From assembly GCF_021347895.1 (NCBI RefSeq), contig NC_067116.1, positions 35,537,639 to 35,601,638 on the forward strand: 64,000 nucleotides of DNA. Reading direction: 5' to 3'. This document shows positions 25,652 through 37,640 of this stretch, piece by piece. Below the pieces are notes generated by a model. It was not told the origin of the DNA. It did no database searches and saw only the letters and a program-made list of their open reading frames with translations. The position numbers were made by a program, and so were the translations under genes. Each line of letters starts with the position of its first letter. The stretch's first letter is position 1. Source of the DNA: Acanthochromis polyacanthus. Lineage: Eukaryota > Chordata > Actinopteri > Pomacentridae.

Positions 25652-26189
25652 TAGCCTAGCCGCGCTAGACCCAGCTCTTACGACGCAAGGGTCTAGTTAC
25701 CCTCGGCAGGGAGGGAGGCGGACTAAAAGATTGTCTTTCAAATCACTCTGCAGCAATTGGGTAGGTATACAACCAATCAGCGCAACGAATAGGCTGATGT
25801 AGTTCCTAGAGCGCCGGAAATCAGAGGATGCGGGAGTTCGGTGAAGCCTTATTTATACAGTCAATGGGTGAAGCTCAAGTATATTACAGACATGTTAACA
25901 GAAAGATTATTCAGAGTAGGTGCTAATGGAGCTCAACGACTGTTGTCGTTTTTGTTGTCGACCCTGGCAGAGAATTAAATTCGTTGCCGTGGGTTGTCTA
26001 GCGCGGCTAGGCTAGTTGTTTCCGGTTGTTTCTGTCAGAATCATCACGCCTCTGTCGTCACTTAGTTACGCCCGCCTTCTGACTCTACACTTCATGGTGA
26101 TTCGTCAGCCAGTTTTAGGAACATCCAGCCTCGAGGCTTACCGAGGGTAACTAGACCCCGTCAGAGCTGGGTCTAGCGTGGCTAGGCTA
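25652..26189. mobile_element. 538-bp DNA transposon with ~55-bp inverted ends
   Basis: Ends TAGCCTAGCC(G/A)CGCTAGAC continue inverted through CCCAGCTC, then GGTCTAGTTACCCTCGG. A perfect 9-bp duplication CATTAGCGA lies at 25643-25651 and 26190-26198. No open frame of note. An extra copy of the right terminus (GTCTAGCGCGGCTAGGCTA) sits inside at 25996-26014. It shares a 9-bp duplication, TAGC ends and the motif AACCAATCAGCG(C/T)AAC (25771-25786) with the 784-bp element. Confidence 0.82.
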
Positions 26190-26459
26190 CATTAGCGATG
26201 TTTCATTGAACACTCATCCAGAAAGCAGCGTGCCAGCATTGTCATCACATCCCTGCATGCATTTACTGACTGTTCTGAGTTCCAGAAGGATTCCAGTTTT
26301 CAGGCCGTTTGCCAAACTCACGGTAGATTTGTGATATCTGGCGTTTAAGATGCTGGAAGTCAGTTCCAGCGCCTATAAAACGTCTTCATCTCCTCTAGAT
26401 GTGTTCTCATTTTATTGCTTTTAAAAGTTGTATCACGGCCAATTTCATTTAGCTTTTTT

Positions 26460-27655
26460 GATAAAAATTTACAAAAAGGACTCTTTCATGTCAAAATGAA
26501 AACATATTTCTAAAAAGCAACATCTGTTGTTTGCAAAACATAAATTGTAAAACTAGCGGTTGCATGAGTTTACCCCATTCCAAGGGACTAGTTCAACACA
26601 GGTGCAACCAATTAAAGCCAGACGTCACACAATTAGTGAAATGGAGATCATCTGAGGTCAATGAAGGTGTATCAAGTGATTGTACAATAAAGACACCTGC
26701 ATGTGGAAGATCCAATCGCTGATGAATCGCTGCTCCTGGATAAAACTACATCATGAGGACAAAAGAACACTCCAGGCAACTCAAGAATAAGTCAGGGGAT
26801 GGATAAAAGAAAATTTCTAACTCACAGGATATCTCTTGAAGTACTGTTAAATCCATCATTAAGAAATGGAAGGAATATTGCACATGTGTAAATCTGTCTA
26901 CAGCAGGCCATCGTCAGAGTGACCATGCAAGAAGGAAACCAGCGAGGGAGCCAAAAAGACACCTATGACTCTGCTGAAGAAGTTACAAGCTTTAGTGGTT
27001 AAGATGGGAGAGAGTATGCATATAGCAACAGTTGCCTGTTTTGACCAGTTAAAAGCTTTATGAGAGAGGGGCAAAGAGAAAGACACTGTTGAAAAATCTC
27101 ACATTTAATATAGACTGGAGTTCACCAGTAGGCATTTGTGAGACTCTTAAGTTTCTTTGGTCCGATGAGACCAAAATGTTACTTTTACGCCATCAGACTA
27201 GACACTATGTTTGGCAGAGATCAAACACTGCACATCTTCACAAACCCACCACTCCCACTGTGAAGCATGGTGGTGGCAGCACTATGATGTAGGAATACCT
27301 TTCGGCAACTGGTCCTGGAAGGTTTGAAAAAGGTGAGGGTAAACTGAATGCAGGAAAGTCTAGGCAATTCCTGGAGGACAACCTGTTGCAGTCTGCAAGG
27401 AAATTCCGACTTGGGAGAAGATTTTCTTTCCAGCAAGACAATAATCTGAAGCATACAGTCAAAATTACACAGAAATGGTTTAAAGTCAACGAGGTGAATG
27501 TTCTGGAGGGGCCAGACCTCAATCCAAAAAAGAATTTGTGGCTGGATTTGAAAAGGGCTGGTCACTCACTGCGTACTTATGTTGGCTACATAGAAGGCTG
27601 TATCCAAGCACAACAATGTGTTATTAGAGTGAAACATGTTGCATAATAAATTAAT
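26460..27655 (+). mobile_element. Tc1-like transposon, decayed full-length copy
   Basis: Spans the upstream non-coding region, a broken transposase and a 3' end near 'gcataataaattaataaac'. Exact termini and TA duplication could not be fixed because of decay. Confidence 0.75.
26830..27646 (+). pseudogene. Tc1-family transposase pseudogene
   Basis: DNA-binding part: STVKSIIKKWKEYCTCVNLS followed by a GHRQSDHARRK-like basic linker, with stops on both sides. Catalytic part: first Asp in FLWSDETK (27164-27166), HGGGS at about 27267-27281, then a stop at 27290-27292. The second Asp is in FQQDNN (27437-27439). The third acidic residue should lie in NPIEN, but the copy reads NPKKN, so the catalytic Glu is Lys (27530-27532). 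Four residues before it are also missing, giving a spacing of 30 rather than the usual 34. Clearly dead. Confidence 0.88.
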
Positions 27656-28426
27656 AAACTTTATCTGCCCCACAGCTTTTTTCTCATGTGGGAGTGTGTA
27701 TAATTATAAGATTACCAAGGATTTGAGGGTGGGAAAAGGGGGCCTGTCTGTGAAACAGACTGGAGCTGAGTGGAGAGATGAAGTGAACGATGAGATCCAA
27801 GTGGGGCTTCTCTGCACTAACGAATGATGAACTGTAGCTGAGAGCAAGACAGTGGCGTCAGTGAAGACCAGAAACAGCTGAATGAGAGTGAGCGACTCAA
27901 CGATGAAAAGAACCTGCTATGCCAAGTGAACGATTATTTGCATCACTAGTTTTTCCATTAACACACAGAGTTGCCACTGCTCTTTTGTCAAAATAAGAGC
28001 TTCACAAGGAGGCCTTACGCCCTCAAGATCCCACCTTATTCCATACAGTCATCCAGAATGACCAGCAGGAGTCACTACTGCAGGCACTGATGTTGCCAAG
28101 GGACTTACAGCGCTTTGGCCCACAACCCCGGTGGGATCCAAAATTGCACAACGCTGGGGTCTGACAATAAAGTTTGTGTCAACTGATGCACTTTGACAGT
28201 TACATGCTGAACAGAAAATGGTCTGGCAAGTCTGAACTGTGATCTTCTACACACATACATACATGTGCGTTTGAACACACTCCTGAAGGTTTGGCTCAAC
28301 TGTACCGTTACCTTAGGGATTAGAGAATTAGGTTTCACTGGAGCCATGTTTGTGTCCTGAAATGATTGTTTGAATGTTTTGGATTAAATTATGTTTTGGG
28401 TCAAAGTCATGATAAAGTGAAGTCAG

Positions 28427-28462
28427 ACAAACAGCCCCTGGGTCACAAACAGCCCCTGGGTC
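28427..28462. repeat. perfect 18-bp tandem duplication
   Basis: ACAAACAGCCCCTGGGTC occurs twice back to back with no mismatch, a recent local duplication. Confidence 0.95.
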
Positions 28463-28618
28463 CTAATGACACACACATATACATATATACACACATACAC
28501 AAATACAAAGAGTAAAAAATAAAAAAGTATGTCATGTTGCTCAATCTGTGTTGAATTAGTGGAGCATTCATTACTGAATCAAGAGTCGGAATGAGTGAGG
28601 GAGTTTAAAGAGGGAAAA

Positions 28619-28634
28619 GGGGGGGGGGGGGGGG
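28619..28634. repeat. G16 homopolymer
   Basis: Sixteen consecutive G following AGGGAAAA. Rare in vertebrate DNA and prone to sequencing error. Confidence 0.9.
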
Positions 28635-29721
28635 AGACGCAGGGTTATATGCACCTCTGCTCTATTTCGTGAGAAGTTATTATTTGACAGAAAAAAAAAA
28701 GAACATCAAGCCCTCCAGTATTTGTTTATGTTCTTGGCTACGTCTTCGCTGAGCCAACTTCAGTACTTTCTATTTTTAAAAAAAAGATAGCTCGATTATA
28801 TAAACATATGCGCTCACACACATTCATACAAGTTCTTTCTTTTAGCACAAGACTAAGTCTATTAATAAGCAATCAGATGGAGGTTTGATTCATTCTGTCT
28901 CAGTGTACAAACAAACAAGAGTTGGATTCTGATTGGATCCAGATTCCATGTGGATGTCATTTCTCTGACAAATATCTTCCAATAATGTTTTCCATTTTGT
29001 GGCTTTCATTACAATACTGAGCAAGATATCAAAGTGTGGTTGTATAAAACAGAACATCTGTTAAACATACACAGCTCTTTCTATAGCATACATGTTGAGA
29101 ATAACGCAGTAAAACACTGAGGATTGCTCCCTTAAATGGCTTCCATCCACTCCATTCTTCAACTGATGCATCACCATCAATGTTTTTCTCAGTATATCAA
29201 CACAGTTTCATTAAATTAAATGTTCCATTATTTTTTTGATCCTGCAAGTACCATAAGGCATCTGTACAGTTGTTAATGTGTGTTTGTGTCATTAGTGTTA
29301 ATGTGTTTATGTGTTAGCTGAGACACGAGCGTTCAATTAAGCCACTTTGTGGTTCACCTATAAAATAAGTAGAGTTGGTCCATGTTTGGCCCCTATATGC
29401 AGATCACACACGATGTAGGCAGCAGTAAAATCCAGGCTAAATTAATACCATTGGTTTTACTGTTTTTACTCAGGATGTAAACGTCTCAAAACTGTTCACA
29501 TTTACTGCGCACTGGCTTGCAAATATAGCCTCCTGTTTGCCTGTGAATATGCATTCTTTTGCATTTATATTTACGCGTATGTCTTTTATAGTGGTTTTGT
29601 GCCGTTACTAGCTTCATGGAAAATAGTGCAAGCATTCATTTAACAGTTTAACATTCTGGAAAATGTGTTTATTCACTTTCCAGCTGAGAATTGACATGAG
29701 AAGGACCACTTGTATTCACAC

Positions 29722-30095
29722 TTAAAGCCCACCTCCAGTGAAAATCCCATTTTTTTTACCTTCTCCATATGGCCCATATGGCGTATTCTATATTGTTGAA
29801 GATACATCATGACAAAATAAGTAAGTTAAGTGTGAGTGAAGCAAGCAAAGCTGGCCAGCTCACATTTGCAAGCTGCCTCTGTACCAAATGAAATCTTCAG
29901 AAATCTCATCACCACTCACCCAAAGAGATTTAGCAAATATAACCTATTACAACTAATAATTACTACTAAAGTATATACTCTATGATTCTATGATGGGCAC
30001 TAGCTTCAGTGGTGCAATGCAATGTCTGACGTGCCGCATTTTATCCCAAGTGTGTAGTGCAGTATCGGAGTCACATCGTAGGAATTTCAGGAAAA
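29722..30095. repeat. possible decayed TTAA-type repeat
   Basis: Begins CTTAAAGCCCACCTCCAGTG, similar to starts of TTAA-flanked fish elements, and continues with 'accttctccatatggcccat'. No second terminus seen before the Penelope remnant. Confidence 0.3.
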
Positions 30096-30099
30096 ATCA

Positions 30100-30645
30100 A
30101 CTGGATTTCTCTTGTAGGTTGCTGAAGACATTTCACTTCTCATCCAAAAGGCTTCTTCAGTTCTGAATGGCTAATGGGGAGTACCAGAATATATAGCCAC
30201 TCCAGGTCACATGGCTAATGGCCCACTAATGACCCAGGACTCACATGCCTCCAAGTGTGAATTACTGTGAAATCAGAAAGTTCCCCAACAATGACAGCAA
30301 TCATGATGATGGTTCATGCCAGTTTACACAGCAAAGGATGTGAATCTGAAATGTCAAAACTGACTCAAGATGTTAACGATGGCAAAACTTTCTAGGGAGA
30401 GACCTTATCAATGCATTATAGATGTCAGTTTAATGGTGTCGCAAACCCCCTCCTCTGTTAAAAGATAGCTGCTGACATCAATGGATTCCTTCACTCCTCT
30501 CTCAAACCATCTGTCCTCTCTGTCCAAAATGTGTACATTGCTGTCCTCAAAGGAATGTCTTTTGTCCTCAGATGCAGGTGAAATGCTGAGTCACACTGTT
30601 CTGGTCCTGGTTCTGACTGTTTCTCAGACTGCCTTGGTATTTTGC
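30100..30645 (-). pseudogene. Penelope-like retroelement, C-terminal endonuclease remnant
   Basis: On the minus strand (about 30600-30440) one frame reads RHSFEDSNVHILDREDRWFE, then RGVKESIDV. This matches the end of the GIY-YIG endonuclease that follows the reverse transcriptase in fish Penelope-like elements. NRGGGLRHH follows in another frame, so there is at least one frameshift. Beyond it, 'tgtaggttgctgaagacatt' and 'cttctcatccaaaaggcttc' are the familiar 3' flank of that family. Reverse transcriptase and the YIG part are absent, so this is a 3' fragment. Confidence 0.75.
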
Positions 30646-30867
30646 ATTCACAAGTCTCCCAGGACCTGCTGCATCGTCACATCATGATGCTGCCACCGCC
30701 ATGCTTCCCAGTGGGGATGGTGTGTTTGTGACGATCTGCAGTGTTTAGTGTCCACAAAACATTGGGTCTAGTTTGATGGCCAAAAAGGTCAATTTAAGTC
30801 TCGTCAGACAAAAGAACCTACATCTGATGTAACAGTCTCCTGTATGTCTTCTGGTTGCCCTTTGTAC
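30646..30867 (-). mobile_element. Tc1-like fragment
   Basis: Reads 'catcatgatgctgccaccgc', 'atggtgtgtttgtgacgatc' and 'ttgatggccaaaaaggtcaa', the reverse complement of the HGGGS-containing middle of a Tc1 transposase gene. It joins the Penelope fragment at one side and a family A tail at the other. Confidence 0.72.
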
Positions 30868-30955
30868 TGGGAAAAGTAATCAAAGACAAACGCACAATGT
30901 CATGTGATGATGTCCTATTGTGACGAGAGCCATTCAGACATTGGGAGAACTAATT
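30868..30955 (+). repeat. dispersed family A, copy 5 (tail only)
   Basis: 'gtaatcaaagacaaacgcac' and 'aatgtcatgtgatgatgtcc' match the 3' part of copies 2 and 3, ending with 'gggagaactaatta' like copy 3's 'ggcagaactcgttt'. Confidence 0.5.
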
Positions 30956-33800
30956 AAACAAACAGGATTTAAGGTTTAGGGGAAGGTAGGAGGAGGATTT
31001 TGTTATTTCCGGACATGACTAGCTGTTTACTCAAATTATCAATCTTTTTGCAAAACTTGGGACTTAATCATGAATCTCTTGAAGTATTTTAAATATTTAC
31101 TCTCAGTTCAAAGATTTAAAGTTACTCCCTTCATAGTTTACTTATTTTCCAAATGTAATAGGTTGTGTCACTGTTCAAATGCACTACAGTAAGTGAATGC
31201 ATCACCATTCAAAAGAACCTCGGCACAATCTTTAGCAAGTAAACACATCATTGCTCACACAGCCTATTATTCATCTGTGATTCTGACTGTCAGTCCATTC
31301 TGATGTAAGCTTTTAAATTCAGTACGTAACAAGTCAATACAAACACTGCATATGTGGTTGATGCTCAGCAGCCAGATATTTACCAGAAAAGTTATCCGAA
31401 CAAGAGGCTCCCACAAGGCCCCTTTATAATGAGTCACAGCTGACTTGAAAACAACAGCTCCACCGCTACCGATGCAGTATGATCAGTTCACTTGGAAGAT
31501 TTACTGCTACAGATGTGTTCGTACACATATTGAACACCTTAAACTGTAGCTTTAGATGTATCCCACAAGCATGAGAGTGCTGTTAATCTTCTTACCTCAC
31601 TATTCTCAAAATGTTGAACTGCTCCTTCGACAAACCCCCGTTACATAATAGAAAGCTTTGGGCCACCGTATCTGCAGCACAGTACAAACAAAATATTGTT
31701 TTGACACCTATGAGCCCACCTGAGCAATTACAGGGTGGTATCACTTGTTTTTTGACTTGTGCCAGGTCCAGGACGTCCTGTTCTTTCTGCTGGTGTCTGC
31801 AAAAGATCAAGTTGTTTTATAGACGGTAACTAACACGAATCACAGATTGCCAAAAGACTTTAAGATCACCCAAGATAAATAATTGAATCCTCCAATCACA
31901 TAAAACATGCTGCGGATAGTCTGCTCTGCCAAAGTTTCTGTTCTATTGTTTCACCATACCCAAGTAGTTTTTTAACTTTAAATCACAGCTACCGTCAATC
32001 ACAAGGCACCCTTACAGGAATAACATGATAAGTAGGAAATCTAATCTCCCAACTCTCATTAAACTTAATATCCATGGATTTTTTAGCAGCTCTCTGGGAA
32101 GCTTTTTTATTTCAAGCTAAATTTGATACTGTGATGGTTGCATTTAATGTAGAATACATGGCATGCCTTCCACATGACTTGAAGATAATGCAAACGAGGC
32201 AGAAGCCATAACACTATAAATCTAAATGACACTACAGAAGACTGTACGGAGCTCTTTGGCCTCCACCTCATCAGTGATCTTCAGGCTGCTGCTCTGCTTT
32301 AAATCATGCGAGCATTTGTTCGCCTGGATCACTTCCTCGTGGCATCTTGCTCTTCTTTGCTTTGTTCTCTGCCCGCTTTTGTCTCTGCTGTGTGAGAGAG
32401 AAAGCTGAACCGAACAGTAACAGGACAGAACGATCCTGACAGCCGAGCCAACTCTGTGACAGGTCTCGCACCTCTGTGATTTGTGACCCTGTGTGTGCTG
32501 CCTTTACTTTATGCATACACGTCCTTTTTTTCCCCCAATATTGTTGTGCACGACCCATAATCTCTGTGTGAGTGTTGCACATTCCTTGCACATTTCCAGA
32601 AACGCTGCCTAAATCATTCTTGGCCTTTTATTTAGCCTGTATAAATCAGTAGGTGGGGTGTACTGCTGCAGGGCAAGTATGTTCAGGTGCCAGTGGTCAA
32701 TCCAGTAACATATACACAAATGAAATACATTTTCAGTGATTATTTAAATGCCCTGGAATTCATGACATTGTCATTTGGGCCTTGCCTGCTAATAAGGCCA
32801 AATCAAATTTTGGAAAATACCGCAAAGTCCTACTTTGCCCAGATTGAATCTCCTTCCTGGAAACTCTAGTGAAGCAATAACACAGTCATAGTAAAAGCAG
32901 GTGAACTTAGTGCTGACTCACTCAAGACACTCCATGCAATGAATATCATAGCTGTTTGTTGCAGGCGAGATTTATGCGTAAAGAAATCAGGACTTTTCTC
33001 TCCTCTGCAATTCCCAACGAATTTTAAAAAAATAATAAATGGCCAAACCTTAAAAAAAAACAAAGTCAGCAAAGGCAGTCAAATCTGCAGGGAATGAAGA
33101 ATAAGGACCATATTTTTGCCCGTGTGGCGGAGCAAGAAACCTGAGCAGCGTGTATGAACGACTAATCTGTCAGTTTAGCAAATGTTCAGGGTTAAATCAA
33201 ATTTAGTGCCTTTGCTGGGGTCTGGATGAAGGGGTTTTTCTAGGGGCCACCGTAGTGTAAGTTTCATGTTGGGAAAACTACATTTGGAGTGTTTCTTTGC
33301 TCAGCTTCACCTCAAAACTGAAAAATACGCCTGTTAGATCACTACACTGCTGTATAGGTCGCTCAGCCGGTGATAACCCTCAGACTTTACGGGTAAATCT
33401 TCTAAATACCTTTAAAAAGTGCAAAATAGGATGTTTTAAATGCTCACTGTCTCTTTGCATTTTTTTTAAAGTTGATGAGAAAATGATAAATCTCAGCAGA
33501 GCATCCTGGAGCTCAGAACAGCCATAACTATAATTCTGCTGAGAGGTAAAGAAGAGCTGCAGTGAAACATTGGGGCTTTGGGACACCAAACCCTCTGACA
33601 AGACAAGAGCTCCTTAATGACAGCGTGGAAAGAGAAAGAGGATAGTAAAAGCAAAAGTAAAAGATTTAAAAACTCACCTACTCATCTATTATTTATTGGT
33701 TACATTTGACCTCATTCCCTTACTGACCTAAATGACTAGTCTGCAGACTGCAAGACCGCCACCAGATCATCAAAATAAAGTCAGAAGAACATTTGCATTT
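30956..33800. other. no gene seen
   Basis: Unique-looking AT-rich sequence. A splice-like stretch near 32230-32410 and several 60-100 codon open frames show no protein-like pattern I recognise. Confidence 0.4.
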
Positions 33801-33941
33801 AATTTTAATAGAGTCCATTTGCACTCAACCTGTGGTTTCTCACACAAAAGAAACACATTTTCCCCTTGATTGCATCCGTAGGTGTTGTATTTACATAGAC
33901 TTGTCACTCTAGTAAAGTAGAAAAGGACTCAGAGAGTGCAG

Positions 33942-34338
33942 ACCTCCACCAAGGATAGAGAGGAAAACAGGAAACCCATGCAGTAAAGGATCATGAGCTG
34001 CAATCGAACCTGCGTCTCTGACACAGTTCTGTTTACAAATCACCTTCTTAACCAGTTGAGCTATCTGGACACCTTGCTCCAATTTGTTGGATGGCATACT
34101 AACCTATGATGTTTAAAATGTCATATTTTGGACCACATACTAAAAAATTCAAAGTGATCTAGAATCCAGGATCCTTTCCGGATTGCCACCAAAATTAAAT
34201 CAGCTCTTCCTCTTACCACAGTCTACATCCCCTGAAAATTTCATCTGAATCTGCCCAGGCGTTTTTGAGCTATCTTGCTAACAGACAGATAGACAGACAC
34301 ACAAATGCCGGGTGTCACATAACCTCCTTGGCGGAGGT
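33942..34338. mobile_element. element with ACCTCC(A/G)CCAAGG inverted ends
   Basis: ACCTCCACCAAGG (33942-33954) and CCTTGGCGGAGGT (34326-34338) are inverted with one mismatch. The inside has 'ggatcctttccggattgcca' and an ACAGACAGATAGACAGAC tract, as in a very common teleost repeat. It lies inside family X copy 1 and contains a SINE. Confidence 0.62.
33955..34095 (-). mobile_element. tRNA-derived SINE (CCCTTTGCTGCATG family), decayed
   Basis: Minus strand: A box TAGCTCAACTGG (34063-34052), GTTAAGAAGGTGA, B box GGTTCGATTGC (34010-34000), then 'atcctttactgcatgggttt'. Aligns in order with the SINE at 8630-8812. Confidence 0.65.
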
Positions 34339-34675
34339 AACTAGAATAAGCAGAAAAAGCTTCAAATGTTGTGAAAGTGTTGTATGTTAAGCCAAAGCAG
34401 GATATATTCCAAAAATTGACCTAGTAGTTTAGGTACCTACACTTAGCCAGACAGCAAATCAGAACAACACATAAGTGTAAAATCAGTGGATCCAACACAG
34501 CACATGAACTCCCATCTCCTGGGTTGGTCCTGTGTCAATAATGATGCCACCACCATGCCTACAACCTTCTAACATTGCATTTGTTGGAACTTTCAGACTG
34601 GAAAATTTTCCTGCACTGTTACCTTACAAAAAAAATTTAACAGAGTCAGTTTGCACCCAACCAGTGGTTTCTGAG

Positions 34676-35744
34676 GGGTTAAAATGTTCTTGTAATGGCT
34701 GCATCATGCCAGCAGTCTCTGTAGCTTCAGGCTTCATGTCTGCTGTCTGATCAAAGCCGCTCCACAGCGATCACACTGGAAACAGTCCCATTCTCAGTCT
34801 CCCATGAATCGCATAAGCTCGCAGGGGACAATAATCACAGTCATGTCTAAATATTTGAAAACTCAATGAAAAAGAAAATGGAAAAAGGGATAAAACCTAC
34901 GGCATTTTATAAGCTTTCAAGGGCCATTTTTTAAATCATTTCCACCCAAGCTTTTTTCTACATCTATAGCTTTGATTTTGAGACATTTTGGTAATCTATT
35001 TCAAATAATTCATGCTTTAATTGAAAGTAAACAATTACTAAAAAGATTTCCACTCATGACAGACAACAAAATAGACAATCTGAGTTTCCACAGGAAAAAA
35101 AAATGTGCGCACTAAGAGAAAAACATAACAATACTTCACAGGCTGGGACGTTTTTGTGTAAACTGACAGATCTTTCTCTAATCAGCTCCACCCTCGGTCT
35201 TGGATGAAACTGTAACGTTGCCAGGTTGACGATGATTTATGAGAACAGGTATTAAAAGCCATGGCATGACCGTCTCATGTTTCTCTTGGCTCTAAGCTTG
35301 TTGGCCCACAGAAAACCTTCAGCAGCTTCATTTCTCTAAACTCTCTGTGATTCAACCCACCTTCCACCTTTCACCTCTTTACTCTCGGCTGAAATGAGGT
35401 CACCCCTACAAAAGGAAAACTCCTCGGGCCAGGGGGCTTTTATCACACCTATTTATGTTTCCTCTTTGACTGGGCAACTCTGGCGTAGCAAATGACGCTA
35501 GCAGTAACCCTTTCAAAATTCATTAATTCTTCTATCGCCTTCTCGTGCGCTCTCTTTTGCATTTTTTCATGCTTTGTGATCAACATACAGGGAAAAGCTC
35601 CACTGGAGAAATAAAACTATGCTTGTAAACCTGCTGAACTTACAGTATATTGAGCAAGTGCTTTCCACAACCACTGAGAGCACACAAAAGTACCTGATGC
35701 AAAGTTTGCAGAGCAATGCAAGAGGAATGTTGGAATGTTTCGCT
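34676..35744. other. no gene seen
   Basis: Unique-looking sequence; nothing recognised. Confidence 0.4.
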
Positions 35745-35745
35745 A

Positions 35746-36515
35746 CACTGTAAAACATTATTGTTTTATCAACAGTTTTTAATAAAAGGTTTTTTAATGT
35801 ACTGTTATTTTACAGATTGTTCCTGCTTTGGGAAATTACAGATTAAAATAACATAAAATCACAGAAAAAGTATAAATTTACAGGTCAACTATAAAAAACA
35901 AAACAAAACAAGCTGTGCCTGTATTTTTATAAATGGAAATTTGTTCTTTTGTAATGTTAGATTGTAAAATTATGCAATTGTTTACTATGTTACATTTTAA
36001 TATTTTACATGTGTTTATATTTCTTTTGGAAACTATTTCTTTTTTGTAAGAAAATTATGTATATTGAATGTAATATTCTCAACTGTGATGTCACAGATGT
36101 TTTTGTGTTTTGTGTAATTACATATAGTAACTAGTGAAAACATAAAAAAGATTAATCTCCATGTTTGACTTAAAAATAAAACAAATCAATAACAAAAACG
36201 TGTCAAAACTGGAGACAATGTCCACATCAAAAATCTGTATCTTCAAAAGTGGTAAGTCATCCTTTTACAATATCTGAGTACAATATTACACTTTCCCTCC
36301 CTGCATTTAAATCTGCCAAAATATTATTATTTTACAGACATTTTAGGTTTTTTTTTGTTTGTTTGTTTGTACAGTTATGAATGCTGCAGTATTCCAGCAT
36401 ATTTTTGTGGCACCCCAGCTGCCAGCTGATTTCACAGATTTATATTTTCACCATATTTAACAGCGTACTGAACTGACAGTTTATTGAGACGGTTTTTGTT
36501 TTCTATTTTACAGTG
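35746..36515. mobile_element. TA-flanked AT-rich non-autonomous element
   Basis: Inverted ends CACTGTAAAA and TTTTACAGTG with TA on each side (35744-35745, 36516-36517), as expected of a Tc1/mariner-type insertion. The A/T-rich interior has 'ccccagctgccagctgattt', which matches a common fish element of this kind. Same end family as 18914-19861. Confidence 0.65.
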
Positions 36516-37165
36516 TAAACAAATATATTTGTATACCTATATCAAAACTGCGATGGAGTCAAGATCTTTGTGTTTACACTAAACACCAACATTGATGATC
36601 TAATCATTTAAAGCCAATTTTCCAGTCTTATGCTTGACATGATCGTGGATTAGTATCACTCACTGAAGTTGTTGGATCTCGCTGCCCAATTGAAAGCAAA
36701 AAAAAAATAAAAAAACTTTCTCATGAAATTATTTGGGCATTTGAGCTTACTTCCTAACACTAGAAACAGGATAATCCAACACCTCAGGCTCAATTAAACA
36801 GTTAGATCCCCATTTGTCTGCGGCTGCTGTGGGAAAAGGGATGTGGAGCAATGATCCATGGAGATCCATGTGTGAGCGTCTATGAGTGTGTGTGTCTGTG
36901 TGTGTGTTATGAAGAGATGGAGAGAGAGAGACCAAAGTGGGTGACAAACACTCATTTTCCGCCCTGATAGCCAGAGCAGTGGGAACTTCCTGTGGGCAGC
37001 ACACTCACAGAGCAGCTAAAGCCCAGAGCCAGCCGTCGCACACAGTGCAGGCCTGCAGCTACACACAGCAAAGGCTCCCATTAACAACTTTGCACTTACA
37101 TGACTGTTGATTTATGCTTTACCAAACCCTGCCCCAAAAAATATATGGTCCTATACAGCTGAACT
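36516..37165. other. no gene seen; short TG run
   Basis: A TGTGTGTGTCTGTGTGTGTG run near 36887-36907 and GAGAGA near 36920; otherwise nothing. Confidence 0.4.
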
Positions 37166-37167
37166 GC

Positions 37168-37640
37168 ATTTGCAATTACACGAAGGAAACACATTTTCCC
37201 CTGGATTGCATCTGTTTGTGCTGTATATACATAGACATGTTATTTATTGTTTCCCAACTGTTGCTGCTTTTCAGTCAATCAATCATACATTAGAAGGAGT
37301 GCGACTTGTCATTCTGAAAAACCAGAATTAGCAGAAAAAGCTTCAAATGTTGAGAATGTGTAGTATTTTAAGTCAAAGCAGGATATATTCCAAAACCTGA
37401 AGAAAAGTAGTTTAGGTGCCTACACTTAACCAAACAGCAAGTCACAACAAAACTTAAGTGTAAAATCAATGGATCCAACACAGGATATGAAGCACAGCCT
37501 CCAGGGTCAGAGTCATGTGCCATAATGATGCCACCACCATGCTCACAACCTTCTAACATTGCCTTTGTTGGAATTTTTAGAGTGGAACGTTTTCCTACAC
37601 TATTACTTTGTGTATCGTACCTTAATAAAACGTAGTGGAG
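37168..37640 (-). repeat. dispersed family X, copy 2
   Basis: Uninterrupted counterpart of copy 1 across the insertion point: 'acttgtcattctgaaaaacc' then 'agaattagcagaaaaagctt'. Ends near 'gtggagattcc'. On the minus strand it contains HGGGIIM, which looks like a Tc1 transposase motif but lacks the rest. Confidence 0.65.

Larger units (their letters stand above)
27656..29720. other. no gene seen; short simple repeats
   Basis: Unique-looking sequence apart from the 18-bp tandem duplication and G16 run listed separately. A TAC/ACA-rich stretch lies at 28470-28505. Confidence 0.4.
33805..34675 (-). repeat. dispersed family X, copy 1, with nested insertions
   Basis: Pairs with copy 2 (37168-37640). 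Shared text includes 'gcagaaaaagcttcaaatgt', 'caaagcaggatatattcc', 'gtttaggt.cctacactta' and 'ccaccaccatg'. Copy 1 alone holds an inserted block (about 33915-34345). A 36-bp direct repeat (33805-33840 and 34637-34672, 31 matches) brackets the copy. Orientation is given by its resemblance to family text read on the minus strand. Confidence 0.65.
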
